Shown here piece by piece: positions 6,460 to 14,984 of a stretch of 20,742 nucleotides of DNA. The stretch comes from Thioalkalivibrio sp. (lineage in GTDB: Bacteria; Pseudomonadota; Gammaproteobacteria; Ectothiorhodospirales; Ectothiorhodospiraceae): the NCBI GenBank assembly GCA_007120575.1, contig SKNJ01000015.1, positions 1-20,742 of the forward strand, read 5' to 3'. The notes beneath the pieces are model-generated. The model had not been told where the DNA came from. It did no database searches and saw only the letters and a program-made list of their open reading frames with translations. Positions within the stretch are counted from its first letter, which is position 1. Each line of letters begins with the position of its first letter. The position numbers and the translations under genes were made by a program.

Positions 6460-7968
6460 ATGAGCGGTACTGAAATCCTGATGAACGTGACCCCCCAGGA
6501 GAGCCGCGTGGCCCTGGTGGAGAACGGCATTCTCACCGAACTCCACCTGGAACGCAGCCGCCGGCGCGGGATCGTGGGCAACATCTACAAGGGGCGGGTG
6601 GTGCGCGTGCTTCCGGGCATGGATGCCGCGTTCGTCGACATCGGACTGGAACGCACCGCGTTTCTGCATGCCTCGGACGTCGCTCCGGTGGAACGCGAGG
6701 AACTCGATGCTGGCAACGGAAATGGCAATGGCAATGGCAACGGCAACGGGATGGCGCAGGAGGGTATCCGCAACCTGCTGCGCGAGGGCCAGGATCTGCT
6801 GGTCCAGGTCATCAAGGACCCGCTGGGATCCAAGGGGGCCCGGCTGACGACCTATATCACGCTGCCGTCGCGCAACCTGGTGCTGATGCCGCACCAGGCG
6901 AATATCGGGGTCAGTACCCGAATTGAGGACGAATCCACGCGCGCGCGTCTGCGCGAGACCGTCGAGGCGCTGCGCGACGAGCTGGCCCCGGAGCACGGTT
7001 TCATCGTGCGTACCGCAGCGGAGCTGGCGGGCCGCGAGGCCCTGCACAACGATACCGCGTTTCTGAAGAAGGTCTGGGATAACCTCCAGGCCGCCGTGAC
7101 CCGCGCCGAGGCGGGGCAGGAGGTCTATGCCGACCTGCCGCTGGTGCTGCGCATCCTGCGCGACACGGTGGGCGGCGATATCGAGCGTATCCGGATCGAT
7201 TCGCGCGAGACCTATCAGCGGGTGCGCGACTTCCTGGCCCGCTACCTGCCGGAACTGGAGGGCCGCATTGAACACTATCCGGGGGAACGTCCGATCTTCG
7301 ATCTGTTCAATGTGGAGGAGGAGATCCATCGCGCCCTGGAGCGGAAAGTGGAGCTGAAGTCCGGGGGCTATCTGATCTTCGACCAGACCGAGGCGATGAC
7401 CACGGTGGACGTGAACACCGGCGGTTTTGTCGGGCATCGCAAGCTCGAGGAGACCATCTTCAAGACCAACCTGGAGGCCGCCCAGGCCATCGGCCGCCAG
7501 CTCCGACTGCGCAATCTCGGCGGGATCATCATTATCGATTTCATCGACATGCAGGATGACGAGCACAAGCGCCAGGTAATCCGGGCCCTGGAAAGGGCCC
7601 TGGAGCGGGATCACGTGAAGACCCAGACCTGCGCGGTGTCCCCGTTGGGGCTGGTGGAGATGACGCGCAAGCGCACCCGCGAGAGTCTGGAACACCAGAT
7701 GTGCGAGCCCTGTCCGACCTGTGCCGGGCGTGGCTACCTGAAATCCGCGGAGACGGTCTGCTACGAACTGTTCCGGGAGATCCTGCGCGAGGTGCGCCAG
7801 TATGACGCCCGCGAGTTGCGGGTGCTGGCGTCGCAGAACGTGATTGACCTGCTGCTGGACGAGGAGTCCGCCAGCCTGGCCGAGTTGCAGAGCTTTGTGG
7901 GCATCCCGATCCGGTTCCAGGTGGAGACCCTGTATACCCAGGAGCAGTTCGACGTGGTGTTTGTCTGA
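6460..7968 (+). CDS. rng: Ribonuclease G
   Basis: A 502-aa endoribonuclease of the RNase E/G family that matures the 5' end of 16S rRNA and cleaves some mRNAs in the cytoplasm. The N-terminal S1 domain (about 38-130, with GIVGNIYKGRVVRVLPGMDAAFVDIG) is interrupted by six Gly-Asn repeats (85-96), absent from the E. coli protein. The 5'-sensor and DNase I-like parts follow; the catalytic metal ligands correspond to Asp317 (TTVDVNTGGF) and Asp360 (IIIIDFIDMQDD). The Zn-link is CPTC (418-421) and the C-terminus ends like E. coli RNase G (QEQFDVVFV). The length close to 489 aa and the lack of an RNase E scaffold tail make it RNase G. The ribosome site is weak. A hairpin terminator starts on the last base of its stop codon. 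Confidence 0.96.
   Translation: MSGTEILMNVTPQESRVALVENGILTELHLERSRRRGIVGNIYKGRVVRVLPGMDAAFVDIGLERTAFLHASDVAPVEREELDAGNGNGNGNGNGNGMAQEGIRNLLREGQDLLVQVIKDPLGSKGARLTTYITLPSRNLVLMPHQANIGVSTRIEDESTRARLRETVEALRDELAPEHGFIVRTAAELAGREALHNDTAFLKKVWDNLQAAVTRAEAGQEVYADLPLVLRILRDTVGGDIERIRIDSRETYQRVRDFLARYLPELEGRIEHYPGERPIFDLFNVEEEIHRALERKVELKSGGYLIFDQTEAMTTVDVNTGGFVGHRKLEETIFKTNLEAAQAIGRQLRLRNLGGIIIIDFIDMQDDEHKRQVIRALERALERDHVKTQTCAVSPLGLVEMTRKRTRESLEHQMCEPCPTCAGRGYLKSAETVCYELFREILREVRQYDARELRVLASQNVIDLLLDEESASLAELQSFVGIPIRFQVETLYTQEQFDVVFV
6712..6750 (+). repeat. Hexanucleotide repeat (GGCAAY) encoding (Gly-Asn)6 in rng
   Basis: Six consecutive hexamers: GGCAAC, GGAAAT, GGCAAT, GGCAAT, GGCAAC, GGCAAC, then GGG. 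They encode Gly-Asn six times plus a Gly, within the S1 domain loop of RNase G. The codon-3 variation shows partial decay of a formerly perfect tandem repeat, or repeated slippage followed by drift. Confidence 0.9.
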
Positions 7969-7986
7969 CGGCCTGAAGCCGTTTTT
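7968..7986 (+). terminator. Rho-independent terminator at the end of rng
   Basis: ACGGC (7968-7972), loop CTGAA, GCCGT (7978-7982), then TTTT (7983-7986). The stem begins at the last base of the rng stop codon. The five-base-pair stem is short but GC-rich with an immediate T tract, so it should separate rng from yhdP at least in part. Confidence 0.65.
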
Positions 7987-8016
7987 CGCCGGGGTGCCGG
8001 GCCCGGGCGCCGGATT

Positions 8017-8031
8017 GCGGGGCTGCCCCGC
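8017..8031 (+). other. GC-rich hairpin in the rng-yhdP gap
   Basis: GCGGGG-CTG-CCCCGC, a perfect six-base-pair stem with a three-base loop, 31 bp after the rng terminator. There is no T tract. It could stabilise the 3' end of the rng mRNA or lie in the yhdP leader. Confidence 0.4.
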
Positions 8032-8070
8032 CCTGACGCCCGCGGGCAGCGGATGGAATATCGTGGAGTG

Positions 8071-8148
8071 ATGAAACAGCACCGGCACAAGCGCGACGCG
8101 CAGACCCTGGCGGCTGGCCCCGCGGGCGGCGGGTTGGCGCGCCCATGA
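8071..8148 (+). CDS. Possible 25-codon leader ORF coupled to yhdP
   Basis: An ATG at 8071 opens a reading frame of 25 codons beginning MKQHRHKRDAQTL and ending in Gly/Ala/Pro-rich sequence. Its TGA (8146-8148) overlaps the yhdP ATG (8145-8147) as ATGA. GGAG occurs two bases before the ATG, closer than ideal. yhdP itself lacks a recognisable ribosome site, so translation of this leader could deliver ribosomes to it. The basic, His-rich N-terminus matches no family I know. It could be a chance frame in GC-rich DNA. Confidence 0.3.
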   Translation: MKQHRHKRDAQTLAAGPAGGGLARP

Positions 8149-11100
8149 GGTTGTTGTCGCGGTCGGCGCGGCACGCCCTGGCCCTGGGGCTGGGGGCGTT
8201 GCTGCTGGCCGCCCTGCTGCTGTTCGTCGCGCGGGTGCTGCTGCCGCACTGGGAAGGCCTGCACGGCTGGGTGGAGGAGCGTGCGGCCGAGGTGCTGGAG
8301 CGCGAGGTCGCGGCGGGCACGATCGAACTGGGATGGACCGCCTGGTCGCCGGCGCTGGTAGTGCGCGACCTGCGTGTTGCGATGCCCGACGACCACTGGA
8401 TCGAACTGGATGCGTTGGCGGTCTCCTTGCGCGCCTGGGCCAGTCTGCGCGCGCGCGCGCCCGAGTGGCGGCTGGAGGTGGAGGGCCTGACGCTGCCATT
8501 CGTGCGTCACCCGGATGCGCGGATCACGCTGGCGGGGCGCGAGCTCGGCATGCAGGAGGGGGCCCTGCTGTCCCTGCCGGTGGAACGCTGGCCGGATGTC
8601 GTGGCCCGTGATGTCACCGTGGTCTGGGACGATCGTCGAGCCGGGCTGGAGAGCGCTGCCCAGGTGGGCGAGGGCCGACTGGTCGCGACCCCGGAGGGCG
8701 CCCTGCGGGTGCACGCGGTGGGTCGCCTGCATCCCGAGGCGGCGGGAACCTTCACTCTCGGGCTGGATATCCCGGACGTCGCGCGCCGGGATGCGCGGCT
8801 GTTTTTCGCGGGGGACGGCATCCGGCTCGATCACTGGGGCGGCTGGCTGGGCTATCTCGGCTGGCCTGCGGTGGATGGCGTGGTCTCGCTACGGTCATGG
8901 GCTACCCTCGCGGACGGCGAGATTGTCGCGCTGCGCGGGAACCACGAGACCGTGCTTGCCCGGCCGGATGCGCCGGCGTCCGCGCAACGGGCGATCGGGC
9001 ACCGTTTCGACTGGCGCCTGAGCGGGGACCATTACCGCTCCGCGTGGATCGGTACCCGTCCCGGGTCGGGCGATCTGCGCCTGGACTATCGCCTGGAGGC
9101 CGGCCCGCGGCGACTCGAGGTGGCCGCGCTGGAACTGGGTCTGCGCGCCCTGGAGCTCGACCCCTACCGGCCCCTGCTGGGCCTGCTGGAGGATCAGCGT
9201 CCGGAACTCGCGGAGGCCATCGCCACCGCGGAGCCGCGCGGGCGGGTGGAGGCGGCCAGCCTGTCGGCGCGGCGCACTGGTGGCACGTTGCACGTGGACC
9301 ATGGCGAGGCCGACTTGCGCGACCTGGAGTGGCGCACGGTGGCGGCATGGCCGGGAATGTCGGGACTTTCCGGTCAGCTGCGCTGGGACGACGGACGCGC
9401 GGAACTGGCCCTGGACAGTCGCGACCTGCGGGTGGATCTGCCGGAGTTGTTGCCGGACCCGGTTTGGCTGAACGACGCGCGCGGATATCTGTATGCCGAG
9501 CGCGACACCGAGGGTCACTGGCGACTGCGCGGCGAGGATCTCCACCTGGCGAATGCGCATGCCGCGGCGGCCGGGCGCCTGGGGGTGCGGCTGGATGGCC
9601 ACGCGGATGGGCCGCTGGTGGAACTGGCGCTGGATTTCCTGCGGGCCAACGGGGCCCATACCGCTCGCTATCTGCCGATCCGTTATCTCCCCGATAACAC
9701 CCGTCAGTGGCTGGTCGACGCGATCCGCACCGGTTACTCCCCGGGTGGCGGGATGGTGTATCGCGGGCGTGGCCGCGCATTCCCGTTTCGCGCACACCAG
9801 GGGGTCTTCGAACTGTGGGCCGATGTCGAGGCCGGCGTGCTGGACTATCAGGATGGCTGGCCGCGCATCGACGATCTCGCCGGCCGCCTGCACTTTCGCA
9901 ATGCTGCGTTCCGCGCGGAGGGAGCCTCGGGCCGTATCCTGGATACCCGGGTGGAGGATGCGCGGGTACGCATTGCGGACATGCAGTCGCAACCGGTGCT
10001 GGAGGTCGAGGGCGATGCGCGGGGCGATGCCGGGGACCTGCTGGACTATCTGCGCCAGGCGGACTTGCTGGCGGGGATGGCGGATATCCGGGACCGGGCG
10101 GATGTCACCGGCCCGGCCCGCCTGGCGCTTGCGCTGCAGATGCCGCTGCAGGCTGGCCGTCTGGCCGAGACCCGGGTAACCGGTGACCTGGAACTGCGCG
10201 GCGTGCGCCTGGATATGCCCGATTGGCCGGTGGCGCCGGATGCGCTCGAAGGCCGGTTCCAGTTCGATACGGCGGGCCGTGTGCGCACCACGGGCCTGCG
10301 CGCCCGCGTGCATGGAGAGTTGGTGGAGCTGGATGTCGACTGGCCGCTGGACGGGAGCGAGGCCGTGCTGGCCGCGCGCGGGCCGCAGCCGCTGGCCCCC
10401 TGGCTTGCGGATCTTCCGGCGCTGGAGCCGTATCTGCGGGGTGCCGCGCACTGGGACGTCGGGCTCCGGTTGGGCGGCGAGCGCGACGGGGGGCGGCTCG
10501 AACTCCGCTCGGACCTCGAGGGGGTCGCGATCGACTGGCCCGAGCCGCTCGGCAAGGAGCCGGGGCGGCTCCGCCCGCTGGAGCTGTCGTTGCCCCTGGG
10601 GCATGCGTCGCCGGGGATCGGCGCACTGCGCCTGGGGGAGGTGCTGCGTGCGCGCTTGCGCCTGGATCCCGCGGACCCGCCCGTGCCAGGGGCACTGGCC
10701 GCCGGTGCTGGCCTGCAGGCGCTGGCGCTGGAGTTGGGCGAGCCGGATGCGGAGCCGCTGGCGTTGCCGGGTTCCGGGATCGCGGTACAGGCCCGCTTCA
10801 CCGCACTGGATCCGGCACCGTGGGTCGCGGCCCTGCGTGCCGCGACCTGGACCGGCGACCTGGATGTGGGCACTGGGGACCCGGTGGCGCCGCAGGCCAA
10901 GCGTGATCCGGGGCTTGTGCTGAACCGGCTGGACCTGTGGATACGCCATGCCCTGCGCTGGAATGGCCTGGAGTTGCCCGGGCTCGCGCTGCGGGCCCGG
11001 CGCGACGCGACCGGCTGGGATGTCGAGGCACGCACGGACTGGCTGGCCGGCGAGGGCCGCTGGGAACCCGGTTCGGGCGGCAGCGGGGCGGGGCGGGTGA

Positions 11101-12044
11101 ACGCGCATCTGGAACGCCTGCATCTGCCCGGGCATGTCTGGGACGGGATGCCGGAGGCGGACGCCGCCACGGTTATCGATCCGGGTGGCATGAACGATCC
11201 GCGCACCTGGCCCGCGGTGGACCTGCGGCTGGACAGTCTGCGTCTGGGGGATTACGGTTTTGACGCCATCACCCTGGGTCTGGAGCCGCGGACGGCAGGG
11301 CTGTCGGTGCGCGACCTGAAGGTCCGGGCGCCGGAGTCCGATCTGCTGGCGGATGCCCTGGGGGGGTGGACGGTGGATGCGGATGGCCGGGTCCGCAGCC
11401 GCCTGGATGTGCACCTGAGCGGCGAGGACTGGGGGGCGGGGCTGCGTTCCAGCGGTCTGTCGCGTGCCCTGGTCGGCGGATCCGGCGAGGGGCGCTTGTC
11501 GCTGTCCTGGGCCGGCCCGCTGTACGCACCGCGCCTGCCCCTGCTGGAGGGCTCGATGTCTCTGGGCCTGGAAGAGGGGCGGCTGGCCGATGTCGATCCG
11601 GGGGCCGGACGCTTGCTGGGCCTGGTCAGCCTGGATCTGCTGCCGCGCCGCCTGCGCCTGGATTTCCGCGACGTGTTCGAGGAGGGCCTCGCATTCAGCG
11701 AGCTGACTGCCACCGCGACCCTGGGTGGCGGTGACCTGACCATTCCCGACCTGGAACTGGACGGGGCCTCGGCGCGGGTCCGTCTGGCCGGGCGCACCGG
11801 GCTGGTGGCGCGCGATTATGACCACCACATCGAGGTCCTGCCGCGGCTGCGCACGGCCCTGCCGCTGGTTGGCGCCCTGGTTGGTGGCCCGGTGACCGGG
11901 GCGGTAGTGTTCCTGGCGGAACGGATGCTGGGGATCGGCGACCAGATCGAGGAGGCGGCACGGGTGGAATACGAGGTGACCGGGGCGTGGGACGATCCGC
12001 AGGTTCGCACGCTGATCGAGCCGGCCGGTTTCGACAATGACTGA
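8145..12044 (+). CDS. yhdP: YhdP-family AsmA-like envelope protein
   Basis: A 1299-aa protein close to the 1266 residues of E. coli YhdP, an inner-membrane-anchored, periplasm-spanning AsmA-like bridge that with TamB and YdbH carries phospholipid to the outer membrane. A single N-terminal transmembrane helix (about 11-32) is followed by a very long beta-rich periplasmic part. Family features include ARYLPIRYLPDNTRQWLVDAI (about 505-525) then a short GGGMVYRGRGRAFPF segment, and near the C-terminus LLGLVSLDLLPRRLRLDFRD (about 1158-1177) and the VGALVGGPVTGAVVFLAERML ending. The start at 8145 has no clear ribosome site but overlaps the stop of a possible 25-codon leader. The placement after rng is conserved in E. 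coli. It is followed after 17 bp by the nitrilase gene. Confidence 0.93.
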   Translation: MRLLSRSARHALALGLGALLLAALLLFVARVLLPHWEGLHGWVEERAAEVLEREVAAGTIELGWTAWSPALVVRDLRVAMPDDHWIELDALAVSLRAWASLRARAPEWRLEVEGLTLPFVRHPDARITLAGRELGMQEGALLSLPVERWPDVVARDVTVVWDDRRAGLESAAQVGEGRLVATPEGALRVHAVGRLHPEAAGTFTLGLDIPDVARRDARLFFAGDGIRLDHWGGWLGYLGWPAVDGVVSLRSWATLADGEIVALRGNHETVLARPDAPASAQRAIGHRFDWRLSGDHYRSAWIGTRPGSGDLRLDYRLEAGPRRLEVAALELGLRALELDPYRPLLGLLEDQRPELAEAIATAEPRGRVEAASLSARRTGGTLHVDHGEADLRDLEWRTVAAWPGMSGLSGQLRWDDGRAELALDSRDLRVDLPELLPDPVWLNDARGYLYAERDTEGHWRLRGEDLHLANAHAAAAGRLGVRLDGHADGPLVELALDFLRANGAHTARYLPIRYLPDNTRQWLVDAIRTGYSPGGGMVYRGRGRAFPFRAHQGVFELWADVEAGVLDYQDGWPRIDDLAGRLHFRNAAFRAEGASGRILDTRVEDARVRIADMQSQPVLEVEGDARGDAGDLLDYLRQADLLAGMADIRDRADVTGPARLALALQMPLQAGRLAETRVTGDLELRGVRLDMPDWPVAPDALEGRFQFDTAGRVRTTGLRARVHGELVELDVDWPLDGSEAVLAARGPQPLAPWLADLPALEPYLRGAAHWDVGLRLGGERDGGRLELRSDLEGVAIDWPEPLGKEPGRLRPLELSLPLGHASPGIGALRLGEVLRARLRLDPADPPVPGALAAGAGLQALALELGEPDAEPLALPGSGIAVQARFTALDPAPWVAALRAATWTGDLDVGTGDPVAPQAKRDPGLVLNRLDLWIRHALRWNGLELPGLALRARRDATGWDVEARTDWLAGEGRWEPGSGGSGAGRVNAHLERLHLPGHVWDGMPEADAATVIDPGGMNDPRTWPAVDLRLDSLRLGDYGFDAITLGLEPRTAGLSVRDLKVRAPESDLLADALGGWTVDADGRVRSRLDVHLSGEDWGAGLRSSGLSRALVGGSGEGRLSLSWAGPLYAPRLPLLEGSMSLGLEEGRLADVDPGAGRLLGLVSLDLLPRRLRLDFRDVFEEGLAFSELTATATLGGGDLTIPDLELDGASARVRLAGRTGLVARDYDHHIEVLPRLRTALPLVGALVGGPVTGAVVFLAERMLGIGDQIEEAARVEYEVTGAWDDPQVRTLIEPAGFDND

Positions 12045-12061
12045 CAGGGAATGAGCGCCGC

Positions 12062-12892
<831 letters not shown>

Positions 12893-12972
12893 CGCGAGGG
12901 CCGATCGGCGGTGCGCCGCGGGCGCCGGTGGGAACGCTGGTGGTAAGGTGGCAAAACCGCGTCGGCAGCACG

Positions 12973-13000
12973 CTTGAAAGCCTCGCCGATGCCCCAAGCT
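12973..13000 (+). promoter_or_regulatory. Sigma32-like promoter candidate for tldD
   Basis: CTTGAAA at 12973-12979, 12 bases, then CCCCAAGCT at 12992-13000. The E. coli heat-shock sigma factor consensus is CTTGAAA, 11-16 bases, CCCCATnT; the -35 match is perfect and the -10 keeps CCCCA plus the final T. The predicted start near 13007 would give a leader of about 80 bases. No sigma70-type pair of normal spacing is seen nearby (TTGAAA and CATACT are 22 bases apart). Confidence 0.45.
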
Positions 13001-13012
13001 CCATACTTGTCC

Positions 13013-13063
13013 GAGGGGCATTCGCGAACGGCGCCCCTCCCACGGACCCGCGCCCCGGGCGCG
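13013..13063 (+). promoter_or_regulatory. Two tandem hairpins in the tldD leader
   Basis: The first is GAGGGGC (13013-13019) paired with GCCCCTC (13033-13039), with a 13-base loop containing the palindrome TTCGCGAA. The second is CGCGCC (13049-13054), loop CCG, GGCGCG (13058-13063), followed by TCTTT. The second looks like a weak terminator, so together they could act as an attenuator or as leader structure upstream of the tldD ribosome site. Confidence 0.45.
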
Positions 13064-13089
13064 TCTTTCCCGGCAACAAGAGGGACCCC

Positions 13090-14532
13090 ATGATCGACAG
13101 CCTTGCGCAACAAACCCTGCTGGATCCCGCCGGCCTCGGCGAGAGCGAACTGGATACCCTGCTGGCCACGACCTTCGGCCATGGTGTGGACGGCGGCGAT
13201 TGCTATTTCCAGTTCGCCTGTCAGGAGGGCTGGTCGCTGGAGGACGGCATCGTGAAGTCGGCCAGCTTCAATATCGAGCGCGGCGTCGGGATCCGGGTGG
13301 TCAGCGGCGAACAGACCGGCTTTGCCTACTCCGACGATATCGCGATGCCGGCAATGCTGGAGGCGGCCCGTACCGCGCGCAGCATCACCAGCGCCGGGCA
13401 GAGCGGCCGCATCGCCGTGGCCGCGCGCAACCCGGGCCGCGAGCTGCTGTACCACCCGGACAACCCCATCGACTCCCTGGACGAGCAGGCCAAGATCGGT
13501 ATCCTCAAGCAGGCGGATGCCGCCGCCCGTGCCGCGGACCCGCGCGTGACCCAGGTGATGTGCTCGCTGGGCGGGGTCCACGAGGTCGTGCTGGTCCTCA
13601 ATGCGCGCGGCGAACTCGCCACCGACGTGCGTCCACTCGTGCGCCTGAGCGTGCAGGTAATCATGGAGCAGGGCGGACGCCGCGAATCCGGCAGCTCCGG
13701 TGGCGGCGGGCGCTTCGGCTATGCGCATTTCCTGGAGGAGGATCGCGCTGCGGCCTTCGCGCGCGAGGCGGTGCGCCAGGCACAGGTCAACATGGAGGCC
13801 GAGGACGCGCCGGCCGGCAGCATGAAGGTGGTCCTGGGTCCGGGCTGGCCGGGCGTACTGCTGCACGAGGCCATCGGTCACGGGCTGGAGGGGGATTTCA
13901 ATCGCAAGGGGACCTCGGCATTCGCGGGCCGGATCGGCGAGCGCGTGGCCGCGAAGGGCATCACCATCGTCGACGACGGGACCCTGGCGGGCCGCCGGGG
14001 TTCGCTGAATGTGGACGACGAGGGGACCCCGACCCAGGAAACCGTGCTGATCGAGGACGGCATCCTGAAGGGCTACATGCAGGACGAGATGAATGCGCGC
14101 CTGAGCGGTACCCGATCCACCGGCAATGGGCGACGCGAATCCTATGCGCGTCTGCCGATGCCACGCATGACCAACACCTACATGCTGGCCGGGGAGGCCG
14201 ACCCCGAGGAGATCATCGCATCGGTGGACGACGGGCTGTATGCGGTGAACTTTGGCGGTGGCCAGGTCGATATCACCTCGGGCAAGTTCGTGTTCTCCGC
14301 CTCTGAGGCCTATCGTATCCGCAACGGCAGGGTGACGAACCCGGTCAAGGGTGCGACCCTGATCGGCAATGGCCCGGACGTGCTCACAAGGGTGTCGATG
14401 ATCGGCAACGACATGCAACTGGACCCGGGGATCGGGACCTGCGGCAAGGAAGGACAGGGCGTGCCAGTGGGCGTGGGCCAGCCGACCCTGCGGATTGACG
14501 GCATGACTGTGGGCGGGACCCAGGCGGCCTGA
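13090..14532 (+). CDS. tldD: Metalloprotease subunit TldD
   Basis: A 480-aa cytoplasmic Zn-dependent protease subunit, nearly the length of E. coli TldD (481). With PmbA/TldE it forms the heterodimeric TldD/E protease that matures microcin B17, degrades the antitoxin CcdA and cleaves unfolded peptides. The HExxxH motif is HEAIGH (259-264) within VLLHEAIGHGLEGDF, and the C-terminal metal ligand is Cys451 in GIGTCGKEGQG; other family signatures include NVDDEGTPTQ and GEADPEEII. Thus TldD, not PmbA, carries the active site. The ATG at 13090 follows GAGGG by five bases; the frame is open upstream to 12586, but that is the antisense-like shadow of the nitrilase end. An 86-aa gene follows after 35 bp, then pmbA. 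Confidence 0.96.
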   Translation: MIDSLAQQTLLDPAGLGESELDTLLATTFGHGVDGGDCYFQFACQEGWSLEDGIVKSASFNIERGVGIRVVSGEQTGFAYSDDIAMPAMLEAARTARSITSAGQSGRIAVAARNPGRELLYHPDNPIDSLDEQAKIGILKQADAAARAADPRVTQVMCSLGGVHEVVLVLNARGELATDVRPLVRLSVQVIMEQGGRRESGSSGGGGRFGYAHFLEEDRAAAFAREAVRQAQVNMEAEDAPAGSMKVVLGPGWPGVLLHEAIGHGLEGDFNRKGTSAFAGRIGERVAAKGITIVDDGTLAGRRGSLNVDDEGTPTQETVLIEDGILKGYMQDEMNARLSGTRSTGNGRRESYARLPMPRMTNTYMLAGEADPEEIIASVDDGLYAVNFGGGQVDITSGKFVFSASEAYRIRNGRVTNPVKGATLIGNGPDVLTRVSMIGNDMQLDPGIGTCGKEGQGVPVGVGQPTLRIDGMTVGGTQAA

Positions 14533-14567
14533 AGCCGCGGGGCCGAATGCAACCAAGGAGGCAGCAG

Positions 14568-14828
14568 ATGAATCTGGACTTTCTGGATCAGGAACGCTCC
14601 CTGCCCGAGGGGCACGGACATGACAGGATTGTGCAGTGGCACGTGTTTCGCGCCCGCGACAAGGCCGAGCAGTTCGCGCGGCATGTGGAGCTGGGCGAGG
14701 GTCAGGATCTGGTGGGCGGCTGGACCCGTGACAGCGTCGGCATGCTCTACTGGATTGGTGTGCATGTCGACAACCTCGAGCGCTGGGGCAACGCCGGCGC
14801 AGTCCACAAGCACGGCGCGCGCCTGTAG
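14568..14828 (+). CDS. Hypothetical 86-aa protein between tldD and pmbA
   Basis: A small soluble protein I do not recognise. The ATG at 14568 follows a perfect Shine-Dalgarno AAGGAGG (14555-14561) by six bases, the strongest ribosome site in this cluster, which argues that it is real and well translated. An upstream in-frame ATG at 14547 would add only seven residues and lacks a site. The sequence is His- and Trp-rich with a short alpha/beta look: HVFRARDKAEQFARHVELG is probably a helix and MLYWIGVHVDNLERW a strand-turn-helix. It lies 35 bp after tldD and 156 bp before pmbA on the same strand. A role as a partner or regulator of the TldD/E protease is inference from position only. Confidence 0.78.
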   Translation: MNLDFLDQERSLPEGHGHDRIVQWHVFRARDKAEQFARHVELGEGQDLVGGWTRDSVGMLYWIGVHVDNLERWGNAGAVHKHGARL

Positions 14829-14940
14829 CATCGTCGACGCCGAACCGGGCGGCCCGTTGGCGGGCTTGACCGGATACCGCCGAGGCGGGCCGTCGATCCC
14901 CCGTACGGCGACCGGCCGGTGCCACCGTTTCCCATTTCGC

Positions 14941-14961
14941 GGCCCGGATGCTGTCCGGGCC
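14941..14961 (+). promoter_or_regulatory. Perfect 8-bp hairpin upstream of pmbA
   Basis: GGCCCGGA (14941-14948), loop TGCTG, TCCGGGCC (14954-14961), ending 23 bases before the pmbA ATG. There is no T tract. It could be a leader structure limiting pmbA translation, a processing site in a tldD-pmbA transcript, or a protein-binding dyad. Confidence 0.5.
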
Positions 14962-14984
14962 CCAACCGGATTGCCATCGAACCC

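Noticed and set aside
8447..8460. (GC)7 run in yhdP
   Set aside because: Possible Z-DNA, but it encodes ordinary Arg-Ala sequence and such runs are expected at this GC content; another lies in pmbA near 15086.
6430..8499. A 689-codon - strand frame across rng and the yhdP start
   Set aside because: Antisense to conserved rng; composition is that of a shadow frame, with no motif or ribosome site.
8895..11828. A 977-codon open frame on the - strand, antisense to yhdP
   Set aside because: It mirrors the codon-position GC bias of yhdP, is Gln/Arg/Pro/Ala-rich without domain features, and yhdP is clearly the real gene.
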